From Chitinivorax sp. B (GTDB lineage: Bacteria > Pseudomonadota > Gammaproteobacteria > Burkholderiales > SCOH01), in contig NZ_SCOH01000009.1 of the NCBI RefSeq assembly GCF_005503445.1, positions 81,866 to 145,865 on the forward strand: 64,000 nucleotides of DNA, read 5' to 3'. This document shows, piece after piece, positions 27,001-33,761 of this stretch. A program made the translations under genes and the position numbers. Every line of letters begins with the position of its first letter. Positions within the stretch are counted from its first letter, which is position 1. Below the pieces are notes generated by a model. It saw only the letters and a program-made list of their open reading frames with translations. It was not told where the DNA came from and ran no database searches.

Positions 27001-27498
27001 AGCATCCGGAAACAGCTGGGCCCACCAGCGGGCAAATTCAGTGGCTTGGGTCAGATTGCCGTTCAACAATGCCTGCCCGACATCGCCCCAAATGGCACCA
27101 GACAGTACAATCACGCCACTGTTGTCGCCGGATTCGATCCATTCCCGTTTGATTTCTGCACGATCACGATACTGGTTGGTGCGGTAAGCTTGCGTCAGCA
27201 GCTCGGCCACCCGGCCATACCCATCACGGTTACGGCAGATGAACATGGCCCGATAAGGTTTATCACGATCAGTTTCATTTTCGATCCAGACATCACAGCC
27301 AATCACCGGCTTGATGCCTTTGCTGCGACAGGCTTTGTAGAATTTGAGCATGCCAAACATATTGGCCAGATCCGAAATGCCCAATGCGGGCATCTTCTCG
27401 GATTTGGCACGGCCAACGGCATCATCAATACGGACGATCCCGTCCTGGATGGAAAATTCGGAATGGAGGCGGAGATGGACAAAGTCGGGAGCATTCAT
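24058..27498 (-). CDS. dnaE: DNA polymerase III alpha subunit
   Basis: The replicative DNA polymerase catalytic subunit; its 1146-residue length is normal for DnaE1. Domains in order: PHP domain beginning HLRLHSEFSIQDG (residues 7-270), the palm with GPGRGSGAGSLVAYSLGI and the catalytic PDFDVDF triad of aspartates (about residue 400), fingers with GVGMHAGGVLIAPG and the FDFLGLRTLT segment, a tandem helix-hairpin-helix region, and a C-terminal OB fold (about 975-1060). ATG 27498 follows AGGATGA. The two downstream genes overlap one another and dnaE. Because DNA polymerase genes are usually steadily expressed, those downstream genes probably are too. The divergent gene at 27629 shares its promoter region. 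Confidence 0.97.
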   Translation of the reverse strand: MNAPDFVHLRLHSEFSIQDGIVRIDDAVGRAKSEKMPALGISDLANMFGMLKFYKACRSKGIKPVIGCDVWIENETDRDKPYRAMFICRNRDGYGRVAELLTQAYRTNQYRDRAEIKREWIESGDNSGVIVLSGAIWGDVGQALLNGNLTQATEFARWWAQLFPDAYYLELQRNGLPIYEQILQGQLHLASELDLPVVATHPIQFMNREEFKAHEARVCIASGYVLADKRRPRDFTEEQYFKSTDDMRSLFADVPEALANTVEIAKRCNVTIQLGKYFLPDFPTPDGMTLDDYLAYRAGEGLKERMLQLFPDDVERESKREEYEARLKFETDTIIKMGFPGYFLIVADFINWGKNNGCPVGPGRGSGAGSLVAYSLGITDLDPLRYALLFERFLNPERVSMPDFDVDFCQDNRWRVIEYVRQKYGVDAVSQIVTFGTMSSKAVIRDVGRVLDLPFGLCDRLSKLVPLEANKPVGLSKAMEMEPQIAEVRAQEEGVEELFELAESLEDLTRGVGMHAGGVLIAPGRLTDFCPLYQGSGEDASPVSQFDKDDVEQVGLVKFDFLGLRTLTILELAVGYIKQLDGRVVNLETLPLDDQQAYKVFKEGNTTAVFQFESTGMKDMLKKAKPDLFEDIIAFVALYRPGPMDLIPDFIARKQGTKFEYLHPLLEPVLAATYGIMVYQEQVMQAAQVCGGYSLGGADLLRRAMGKKKVEEMIEQRATFVAGAANKDISEEKANEIFDYMEKFAGYGFNKSHAAAYALVAYHTAWLKAHYCAAFMAATMSTELSNTDQLAVFREDLKHPSNRIELLPPDINKSVYRFVPESMQSIRYALGAIKGTGEAAIEHIVAEREANGPFKSLFDFCNRTDKRMVNRRVIEALIRGGAFDSVDDHRGRLLANVQLAMEQAEQKNANANQGGLFDMFEDDAPSVEMVDCPRWDLIKLLTEEKLAIGFYLSGHPFEGYAAEVRTFARTKIKDLRPSKDPKDLQTLAGIVLEVRIKQTQRGRMAFVKLDDGSEPVDISVFSELFDASRNKIKEDSLLVVKANVRHDEYSGGMRIIADSLYELAEARSQFAKRLALRMNGQADADKLKTLLAPYKNGACPISIKYSNSEAECELVLGDEWRITLHDDLLNGLKGWLGEQHVAVRYS

Positions 27499-27628
27499 CC
27501 TGCCATTTTAACTCAGCGATTGGAAATGCAGGCATCGGGCTGACACCGGATTGCCATCTTGTGATGATGCGCATCTTGCCAACAACGCAACACACTATGA
27601 TTCATATAAGTAAATTGGGAATACTTGC

Positions 27629-28903
27629 ATGTTCAGTCAACTCGCCGATTTGTTACAGCCAGGCCCATTGCCTGTTTTTGCAACCAGCCTGGCAATCGGC
27701 TTGCTGATTGGGCTGGAACGTGAGCGCAGTCCGGCAGCAAAAGCCGGATTACGTACCTTTGCATTGACCGCATTGTTAGGAACGGTCTGCGGCATGTTGG
27801 CCAACACATTTGACAGCCCGTGGTTGATTGCCGCCGGACTGTTGGCCGTGGCGGCATCCATCATCAGCGCCTACCAAGCACCCGGGGAGCCAAATCAGGA
27901 TCCCGGTACCACAACACATATTGCCTTGCTACTCTGTTACGGCCTTGGCATATTGTGTTGGATCGGCGAACGCAATCTGGCTGTGGTACTGGCCATCACC
28001 ACCACCATTCTGCTCTATTTCAAAACGGAGCTATCCGGCATCGCCCATAATCTGACGCCACGAGATGTCCGGTCAATGTTGCAATTTGCGGTGCTGAGTC
28101 TGGTGATTCTACCGGTGCTGCCTAATCAGGACATGGGACCTTACAACGCCTTCAACCCTTATCAAACTTGGCTGATGGTCGTATTGATCTCCGGTGTCAG
28201 TCTGGCGGGGTATGTGGCGTTACGCCTGCTGGGGGAGCAGATTGGAGCATCACTGCTCGGCTTGTTGGGTGGCCTGGTCTCCAGTACTGTGACCACCCTG
28301 ATCTATGCCAGACAAGCCAAGGAGAACCGTGACCTAATCCATTTTGCCGCAGTTGTCGTAGCATTGGCACATCTGATGATCTTTGTTCGCCTGACCCTAT
28401 TGGGTGCAGCCACAGCCCATACCTTGCTAGTACCATTGGCCACTACACTTGGCATTGGCTTGGTGGTGGGATTACTGATGATCGCCCTGGGATTTCGTGG
28501 TCATCATGCACCCAGCGTTGCGCCCAATATGGCCAACCCGGCGGAACTGAAAACCGCCATTTCCTTCGCGCTCCTCTACTCGGTCGTACTATTGACATCC
28601 GCCTGGTTGCAGGACATTGCCGGTTCACGTGGGCTGTATGTGGTTGCGCTGGCTTCTGGTCTGACAGATGTGGATGCCATCACCTTGTCATCCATGCGGC
28701 TTTACAGTCAAGCCCGTTTAAGTACGACCGAAACACTCACATGCATCGTATTGGCAATTACTGCCAACACGGTATTCAAACTAGCACTCACCACCAGTCT
28801 CGGTGGTTGGGCTTTTACCAAGCGGATCATGTTACCCATGCTTGGGGCAACATTTGGCAGTATCGGGGCCTTGGCTGGGTTAGTTCTGAAAACCGCCACC
28901 TAA
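27629..28903 (+). CDS. MgtC/SapB-like membrane protein with DUF4010
   Basis: A 424-residue inner-membrane protein with about 11 to 12 hydrophobic helices. The N-terminal quarter (about residues 15-130) is an MgtC/SapB unit: SLAIGLLIGLERERSP with the conserved Glu-Arg-Glu-Arg, then AGLRTFALTALLGT. The rest fits DUF4010 (about 165-375) with the ASGLTDVDAITLSSMRL loop, in which Asp residues lie close to the membrane face. The fusion is common in proteobacteria; its role is unproven, and transport is only suggested by form. MgtC proper modulates magnesium-limited growth. ATG 27629 is preceded by a weak site. It is divergent from dnaE and convergent with the solute-binding gene at 28926. Confidence 0.88.
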   Translation: MFSQLADLLQPGPLPVFATSLAIGLLIGLERERSPAAKAGLRTFALTALLGTVCGMLANTFDSPWLIAAGLLAVAASIISAYQAPGEPNQDPGTTTHIALLLCYGLGILCWIGERNLAVVLAITTTILLYFKTELSGIAHNLTPRDVRSMLQFAVLSLVILPVLPNQDMGPYNAFNPYQTWLMVVLISGVSLAGYVALRLLGEQIGASLLGLLGGLVSSTVTTLIYARQAKENRDLIHFAAVVVALAHLMIFVRLTLLGAATAHTLLVPLATTLGIGLVVGLLMIALGFRGHHAPSVAPNMANPAELKTAISFALLYSVVLLTSAWLQDIAGSRGLYVVALASGLTDVDAITLSSMRLYSQARLSTTETLTCIVLAITANTVFKLALTTSLGGWAFTKRIMLPMLGATFGSIGALAGLVLKTAT

Positions 28904-28925
28904 GCTGGCACCATATGATCATGCA

Positions 28926-29792
28926 CTACTTGAAAGACTGTACCTGCAACCTGTATTCCGGTGATTCACGGACTTGCTCCACGGTATCCCATATTTGCTT
29001 GGCAAAGTCAGCGTATTTACTGACAAACGGCTTGGATAGCATCAGGAAATAAGGTTTTTCAGCTAACGGGGGGCCAATGCGCTCAATTCGGGCCGACATG
29101 TCCGGCCGAGCAGCCAGACTGGCATCCCCCTCGTTGGTTTGCAACGCGACCGCGTCAACCCTACCGACTAGCAGTTTCTTCAGATTGTCATCCGCCACTC
29201 GGGTACCATCATCCACCTTCAAGCCCATGGCCTTGAGTTGATCGGTAATCGAAAAACCCGTCTGTGTCCCAATGGCTGTTTCGATGTTCAGGATATTTCT
29301 GCCATCCCACTCCACCTTGCTGCCCTTCAGGCGATACAGACTATAGGTGTCATCCAACATGCGTTTGCTGGCATCAGGCTTATCGCCCAGCATTGGGTAA
29401 TGACCCAGCTCCATGCGATCAACCTTGAAACTGATTTTGAATAGACCGTCATACAATCCGTGGCGCACGGCCTCCATACAACGCTTCCACGGCAAGGGAT
29501 GAACGTCCACATGTATACCCAACCGCTTTTCAACCATCTGCATCATGATCATACTCAGGCCTGGGCGGCTCTTCAGCAACCATGGGTACGAGTCTTCGTC
29601 TTCAATGCATAGTTTGAGCGCAGCCGGCTTATCAATCGCCCGAACCTGAGGTATCCACCATCCGCAAACTACAACCAGGCAGGCGAATAGCCGGGGCACC
29701 CATGCAAAATACCAGCGGTGGGCCTGGGCAAAACGATGAGGCATGAGTTGGCTAGGGCCTTTGGCATTTTGGTTTACATGCTGCACCACCAT
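28926..29792 (-). CDS. Periplasmic solute-binding protein (family 3 type), downstream tandem copy
   Basis: A 288-residue exported protein of the extracellular solute-binding family 3/PBP2 fold. The signal segment lies unusually far in (hydrophobic FACLVVVCGWWI at about residues 36-47), so the real start may be the ATG at 29744 (MPHRF). The mature part begins DKPAALKLCIEDEDSYPWL and closely parallels the upstream neighbour: both share KSRPGLS, IMMQMVEKRLGI, PLPWKRCME, GLFKISFK, SKRMLDD-YSLYRLKG and AEKPYFLMLSKPFV. The copies arose by tandem duplication. No permease or ATPase gene adjoins, so transport is unproven; ligand-sensing or an amino-acid-like ligand is possible. Confidence 0.8.
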   Translation of the reverse strand: MVVQHVNQNAKGPSQLMPHRFAQAHRWYFAWVPRLFACLVVVCGWWIPQVRAIDKPAALKLCIEDEDSYPWLLKSRPGLSMIMMQMVEKRLGIHVDVHPLPWKRCMEAVRHGLYDGLFKISFKVDRMELGHYPMLGDKPDASKRMLDDTYSLYRLKGSKVEWDGRNILNIETAIGTQTGFSITDQLKAMGLKVDDGTRVADDNLKKLLVGRVDAVALQTNEGDASLAARPDMSARIERIGPPLAEKPYFLMLSKPFVSKYADFAKQIWDTVEQVRESPEYRLQVQSFK

Positions 29793-29812
29793 TGCCCCAG
29801 CTACCCATTCGA

Positions 29813-30586
29813 CTATTTGAACTGTTGCATCTGTTTTTTGTATTCCGGTGACTCACGCACTGCAGCAACCGCATCCCAAACCTGTTTGGCTGTATCGCCA
29901 TATTTGGCCACAAATGGCTTGGACAGCATCAGGAAATAAGGTTTTTCAGCCAACGCAGGGCCCACCCGTTCAATTTTGCCGGCAAACTCCGGTCGATCGG
30001 CGATACTGGCGTCACCTTCCTGGGTCTGCAGGGCAACGGCAGCCACTCGCCCTGTCAACACCTTGCGCAGATTGTCGTCAGCTACACGAGTACCGTCATC
30101 CACTTTGACCCCCATACCTTTGAGCTGATCGACAATCGAAAAACCTGATTGTGCGCCAATCCCGGCATCTGCATGCTTGATGGTTTTACCATCCCATTCA
30201 ACCGTACCACCCTTGAGACGATACAGGCTATAACTGTCATCCAGCATCCGCTTGCTGTTGTCCGGTTTGTCCCCCGCCATGGGGTAATGCCCCATATCCA
30301 TGCGGTCTGCCTTGAAACTGATTTTGAATAGGCCATCCAGATTGCCCTGTTTTACATCCTCCATACAGCGCTTCCAGGGGAGCGGCTGGATATCCAGCTT
30401 GATTCCCAGCCGTTTCTCAACCATCTGCATCATGATGATGCTCAGACCGGGGCGGCTTTTCAGCAGCCAGGGGAAAGAGTCCTCATTCTCGGTACACAGC
30501 TTGATGGCTGCAGGCTTGTCGGCAGCCATCACCGGCATGGCAGTAATGGCAACCATCAAACTGGCAAGGCAAAACAACTTGGGCAT
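29813..30586 (-). CDS. Periplasmic solute-binding protein (family 3 type), upstream tandem copy
   Basis: A 257-residue protein with a clean signal peptide (LFCLASLMVAITAMPVMA, cut before ADKPAA at about residue 22). The mature domain is a two-lobed PBP2 fold, with the ALKLC/AIKLCTENED strand, the KISFKADRM loop, GFSIVDQLKGMG, and TRVADDNLRKVLTGRVAAVALQ; the latter is the region in which family 3 proteins bind substrate. ATG 30586 follows AGGAGTAACCGCC (ribosome-binding site). The sister gene follows after 20 bases. A short inverted repeat (ATGTCT/AGACAT at 30609-30627) lies just upstream and may mark the promoter. Confidence 0.85.
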   Translation of the reverse strand: MPKLFCLASLMVAITAMPVMAADKPAAIKLCTENEDSFPWLLKSRPGLSIIMMQMVEKRLGIKLDIQPLPWKRCMEDVKQGNLDGLFKISFKADRMDMGHYPMAGDKPDNSKRMLDDSYSLYRLKGGTVEWDGKTIKHADAGIGAQSGFSIVDQLKGMGVKVDDGTRVADDNLRKVLTGRVAAVALQTQEGDASIADRPEFAGKIERVGPALAEKPYFLMLSKPFVAKYGDTAKQVWDAVAAVRESPEYKKQMQQFK

Positions 30587-30688
30587 GGCGGTTACTCCTG
30601 ATATCTAGATGTCTGATTTATAGACATGTTAAATAACCATTTCCACATATCAGAATAAACAACCAACTGAAAACCATCGCACAATCGA

Positions 30689-31312
30689 TCAACATGTCGC
30701 GGTATGCGCGACCATGCCATGAATACCTAATGACTGAAAAAATCGTACCGGCACCTGAAACCCGCTTTCCGCCAACAACGTTGCCAGTCTTGGTGTCGAA
30801 AGTGGATAAAAATCCTGCTCCAGCTTATGCATCATGGTCGCCACCATGTCATCATCCATCCCCAATTGGCTGCAGGCATGCCTCAAAGCCTCGCGCTCCA
30901 TCGAATCTGCCGGCTCCATCAGATCTACCAGCACCAAAGGTGCACCTGGTTTCAGACGTTGTACGATGTGATCGAGCATGTCCCGCTTCTCACCCTGATC
31001 GGGCAGAAAATGCATCACCAATATCAACAGCGCTGCATCATGGCTCGGTGTAGATGGCAGTGTTGTCAACTGTCCGCATTGCAATGTGACCCGCTCCTGA
31101 ATGCCCAACTGCACACATCGCCCCTGGGCAACATTCAGCATATCCGCCGAAAGATCGACCCCGGTAAAATGCCATGCTGGATGAAGTGCAGCCAATTGCA
31201 CAATTTCCGTTCCGGTACCACACCCCACTACCAACACCTTGGCAGTATCTGGGAGACGCGCAGCCAGCTGAGCAGCAGTTAGTTGATGAATCAGGTCATA
31301 TTGCGGCAGCAC
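30689..31312 (-). CDS. Class I SAM-dependent methyltransferase with probable 5' frameshift
   Basis: The open frame of 207 residues holds VLVVGCGTGTEIVQLA (SAM motif I, about residue 26) and FTGVDLSADML (motif II), then HDAALLILVMHFL, as in Methyltransf_11/25 enzymes; substrate unknown. The frame can only start at GTG 31312, which has no ribosome-binding site. In the neighbouring frame, AGGAG (31338-31334) sits 5 bases before ATG 31328, and that start reads M-S-R-F-E-G-A-A and then stops. Removing one base near 31304 joins the two into MSRFEGAAQYDLIHQL, a typical N-terminus for the family. So this is either a mutated gene, a sequencing error, or a gene using the weak GTG. Confidence 0.75.
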   Translation of the reverse strand: MLPQYDLIHQLTAAQLAARLPDTAKVLVVGCGTGTEIVQLAALHPAWHFTGVDLSADMLNVAQGRCVQLGIQERVTLQCGQLTTLPSTPSHDAALLILVMHFLPDQGEKRDMLDHIVQRLKPGAPLVLVDLMEPADSMEREALRHACSQLGMDDDMVATMMHKLEQDFYPLSTPRLATLLAESGFQVPVRFFQSLGIHGMVAHTATC

Positions 31313-31455
31313 CTTCGAATCGACTCATATTGTCTCCTGTCCAAGTTGAACTGCATCTACTGATGACGAATGACGAAAAGTCATCTTTGAAATCCATCTG
31401 TTTTTGATTGCCGTCAAACTGAGCGAAAAGTAGAAGGACTACACTATTTCAACCT

Positions 31456-31483
31456 CTTGAAATCCGGCCAATGGTACCTATCT
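31456..31483 (+). promoter_or_regulatory. Heat-shock (sigma-32-like) promoter of hsp20
   Basis: CTTGAAA (31456-31462) matches the sigma-32 -35 element exactly; CCTATCT (31477-31483), 14 bases later, resembles the CCCCATNT -10. It lies about 75 bases upstream of the hsp20 start codon. Confidence 0.6.
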
Positions 31484-31531
31484 TGTAAGGTACAGCTGGC
31501 GCGCAGCGACTTTTAACCTGTTGAGTAATCA

Positions 31532-31553
31532 TTTCTTTTCATTGAGAAAGGAG
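31532..31553 (+). promoter_or_regulatory. Candidate RNA thermometer masking the hsp20 ribosome-binding site
   Basis: TTTCTTTT (31532-31539) can pair with GAAAGGAG (31546-31553) over all 8 positions (three of them G-U pairs) around the loop CATTGA. The 3' arm contains the AAGGAG ribosome-binding site of hsp20. The weak, U-rich stem is what fourU-type RNA thermometers look like, and small heat-shock genes are the usual users. Confidence 0.5.
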
Positions 31554-31560
31554 CATCACC

Positions 31561-31977
31561 ATGGCCAATATTCGCCCCGCTTTCGACAACGTATTCGATG
31601 ACTTGCTGAAAGGCTTCTTTGTTCGCCCCGTTCAGTTTGCGGATCAACCCGAGTTGCAGATCAAAATGGACGTCAAGGAAGACGACAAAGCCTATACCGT
31701 ACATGCCGATATTCCTGGCGTGAAGAAAGAAGATATCCATGTGACCATTGATGGCAGCCTGGTTGCGATCTCTGCCGAGGTCAAACGCGAAAGCGAGACC
31801 AAGGATGGCGAAAAACTGCTACGTAGTGAACGCTTTTTCGGCAAAGTTTCGCGCAGTTTCCAACTGGCACAGGATGTGGACCAGAATGAAGCAAGCGCCA
31901 ACTATAAGGATGGCGTGCTGGAATTGCGCTTACCCAAACGGCTGCAAAGCTCTAGCAAACGCCTGACCATTGGCTGA
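31561..31977 (+). CDS. Small heat-shock protein (Hsp20/alpha-crystallin)
   Basis: An ATP-independent holdase chaperone of 138 residues that keeps unfolding proteins soluble in the cytoplasm. A short N-terminal arm is followed by the alpha-crystallin domain (about residues 35-128), with KMDVKEDDKAYTVHADIPGVKKEDI, the VAISAEVK strand, RSERFFGKVSRSFQLAQDVD, and the A-x-x-x-D-G-V-L-E-L-x-x-P motif (ASANYKDGVLELRLPK) near the end. The C-terminal I-x-I/V oligomerisation motif is not obvious (it ends SKRLTIG, with L-T-I). ATG 31561 follows AAGGAGCATCACC. A sigma-32-like promoter and a hairpin over the ribosome-binding site lie upstream, both fitting heat induction. Confidence 0.95.
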   Translation: MANIRPAFDNVFDDLLKGFFVRPVQFADQPELQIKMDVKEDDKAYTVHADIPGVKKEDIHVTIDGSLVAISAEVKRESETKDGEKLLRSERFFGKVSRSFQLAQDVDQNEASANYKDGVLELRLPKRLQSSSKRLTIG

Positions 31978-31987
31978 TAGCCACTTA

Positions 31988-32021
31988 CCCGCTACCGGGC
32001 CATACCGTGCCTGGTAGCGGG
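31988..32021 (+). terminator. Hairpin after hsp20
   Basis: CCCGCTACC (31988-31996) and GGTAGCGGG (32013-32021) form a perfect 9-bp stem 11 bases after the stop codon. The following CTGGCAAC has no T run, so termination may need other factors. Confidence 0.5.
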
Positions 32022-32100
32022 CTGGCAACCGACTCGTCTGTTTCACGTATCAATTTGCGCCAACAAAATCTGAGAAGTCACTCCCTTTTTGCGCTCAATT

Positions 32101-32120
32101 ATTTATAATAATTCTCATTT
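32101..32120 (+). promoter_or_regulatory. Fur box upstream of the fbp operon
   Basis: TTATAATAATTCTCATT within 32101-32120 closely matches the NAT-repeat form of the Fur box (GATAATGATAATCATTATC), with the AATTCTCATT end seen in many Fur targets. It lies 35-54 bases before the first gene of the iron-transport operon, where iron-bound Fur would block transcription. Confidence 0.7.
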
Positions 32121-32154
32121 GTACAACATCAGCACCCGATTGCGAGGTCGCCCG

Positions 32155-32625
32155 ATGGATATTGAGCGCAGCATTGATCTCCCGGTTCCCATCCAAGAGG
32201 TGATGACTCACCTACGGTCACCACGTTTATTGCAATATATTGCAGCACCGTTGATGGCTTTTCGTCCGGTGGAACCCCGGCAGTTTCCTGTCAACTGGTC
32301 CGAACGGGCCTACAGAGTGGCGTTGCGCCTGTTTGGGGTGCTACCCATTGGCCAGCAAGTGATCGATATGTCTGCGATGAACTACACCACGCCCTCTGGC
32401 AAGCAGGCATATGTGCTACGTGACAATGGGCACAGCCGGCTGATCCGACGCTGGGATCATCGCATCATGCTGATCGAATCAACCGCCGGTACACGTTATA
32501 CCGATCATGTGGAAATAGACGCCGGTTGGATGACGCCCATCATCTGGCTGTTTGCCAACTGGTTTTATGCCCACCGTCAACGTCGCTGGCTCAAGCTGGT
32601 ACGTAACGGTTTCGTTTTTAGTTAG
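32155..32625 (+). CDS. SRPBCC-fold (START-like) protein, first gene of iron operon
   Basis: A 156-residue soluble protein with no signal peptide. MDIERSIDLPVPIQEVMTHLRSPRLL is the typical opening strand and helix of SRPBCC/polyketide cyclase-type proteins, with paired strands (AYVLRDNGHSRLIRRWDHRIMLIES, TRYTDHVEIDAG) and a long C-terminal helix (WLFANWFYAHRQRRW). It may bind a small hydrophobic ligand. ATG 32155 follows GAGG at normal distance. It lies between the Fur box and fbpA (20-base gap), so it is probably co-transcribed with the iron importer, although nothing in the sequence shows an iron-related function. Confidence 0.65.
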   Translation: MDIERSIDLPVPIQEVMTHLRSPRLLQYIAAPLMAFRPVEPRQFPVNWSERAYRVALRLFGVLPIGQQVIDMSAMNYTTPSGKQAYVLRDNGHSRLIRRWDHRIMLIESTAGTRYTDHVEIDAGWMTPIIWLFANWFYAHRQRRWLKLVRNGFVFS

Positions 32626-32645
32626 TCTGTTTACGGGATTTGCTC

Positions 32646-33641
32646 ATGAAAAAATGCCTTCTGCCCCCGCTTGCCGCGCTGATGTTTGCTGCAGGCTTTG
32701 CCCATGCTGACGAAGTAACCGTGTATTCCGCGCGCAACGAACAGCTGATCAAACCGCTGTTTGATGCCTTCACCAAAGAAACCGGTATTCAGGTCAAGAT
32801 CCACACAGACAAGGAAGGCCCGCTGTTGGCCAAACTGCAGGCAGAGGGAGCCAATACACCTGCGGACATGCTGTTGACAGTAGATGCCGGCAACTTGTGG
32901 CAAGCCACCAATATGAACCTGCTCAAGCCAGTGAAGTCAGCAACGGTGGAAGCCAATATTCCTGCCCACCTGCGTGACCCTGGCAATCAATGGTTTGGCT
33001 TGTCAGTACGCGCTCGCACCATTTTCTTCAATACCCAGAAGGTCAAGCCGGCCGACCTGTCCACTTATGATGACTTGGCAGACAAGAAATGGAAAAACCG
33101 TCTGTGTCTGCGCACCTCCAAAAAGGTCTACAACCAGTCACTGGTTGGCATGATGATCGCCGAGCAAGGTGAAGCCAAGACAGAACTGACTGTTCGCGGC
33201 TGGATTAATAACCTGGCAACTGATGTGTTTGCCGATGACACCAAGATGTTGGAAGCCATTGCCGCAGGCCAATGCGATGTAGGCATTGCCAATACTTATT
33301 ACTATGGCCGCTTGGTAGAGAAGAACAAATCCTTGCCATTGGGTATCTTCTGGGCTAACCAGAAAACCAGTGGCACCCACGTCAATATTTCTGGTGCAGG
33401 CATCACCAAACACGCCAAGAATGAGAAAGGCGCGGTCAAGTTACTGGAATGGCTATCGTCCGATAAGGCGCAAAACCTTTACGCCGACGTAAACATGGAG
33501 TACCCGGCCAATCCGAAGATCAAGCCAGATACTGTCGTAGCAAGCTGGGGCGACTTCAAGCACAACTACATCAATGTCGCCAAAGCCGGTGAAAACCAGG
33601 TTGCAGCAACCAAACTGATGGATCGTGCGGGCTACAAATAA
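32646..33641 (+). CDS. fbpA: Ferric iron ABC transporter, periplasmic binding protein FbpA
   Basis: A 331-residue periplasmic Fe3+-binding protein. The signal peptide ends in GFAHA (cut before DEVTVYSARNEQ at about residue 21). Mature features: SARNEQLIKPLFDAFTKETGI, and the pair of tyrosines in NTYYYGRLVEK (about residues 218-220), which with an upstream Tyr and a carboxylate form the iron site of class III/FbpA proteins. It carries iron to the FbpBC permease. The start is ATG 32646, after CGGGATTTGCTC. A strong intrinsic terminator follows before fbpB, so more fbpA than fbpBC mRNA is expected, as is usual for binding proteins. Confidence 0.93.
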   Translation: MKKCLLPPLAALMFAAGFAHADEVTVYSARNEQLIKPLFDAFTKETGIQVKIHTDKEGPLLAKLQAEGANTPADMLLTVDAGNLWQATNMNLLKPVKSATVEANIPAHLRDPGNQWFGLSVRARTIFFNTQKVKPADLSTYDDLADKKWKNRLCLRTSKKVYNQSLVGMMIAEQGEAKTELTVRGWINNLATDVFADDTKMLEAIAAGQCDVGIANTYYYGRLVEKNKSLPLGIFWANQKTSGTHVNISGAGITKHAKNEKGAVKLLEWLSSDKAQNLYADVNMEYPANPKIKPDTVVASWGDFKHNYINVAKAGENQVAATKLMDRAGYK

Positions 33642-33664
33642 AGCCAGGCTGACTCGGCATGAAG

Positions 33665-33689
33665 AAACGGGCGGCCATCCGCCCGTTTT
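33665..33689 (+). terminator. Intrinsic terminator/attenuator between fbpA and fbpB
   Basis: AAACGGGCGG (33665-33674) pairs perfectly with CCGCCCGTTT (33679-33688) around the loop CCAT, followed by a T. It probably lets only part of the transcripts reach fbpBC. Confidence 0.85.
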
Positions 33690-33761
33690 GCATTTTCGCG
33701 ATTGCGAATACTATCGGTTACAATTCGCGTTTGACCCGTCATCTTAAGCTGCCCAGAATTG

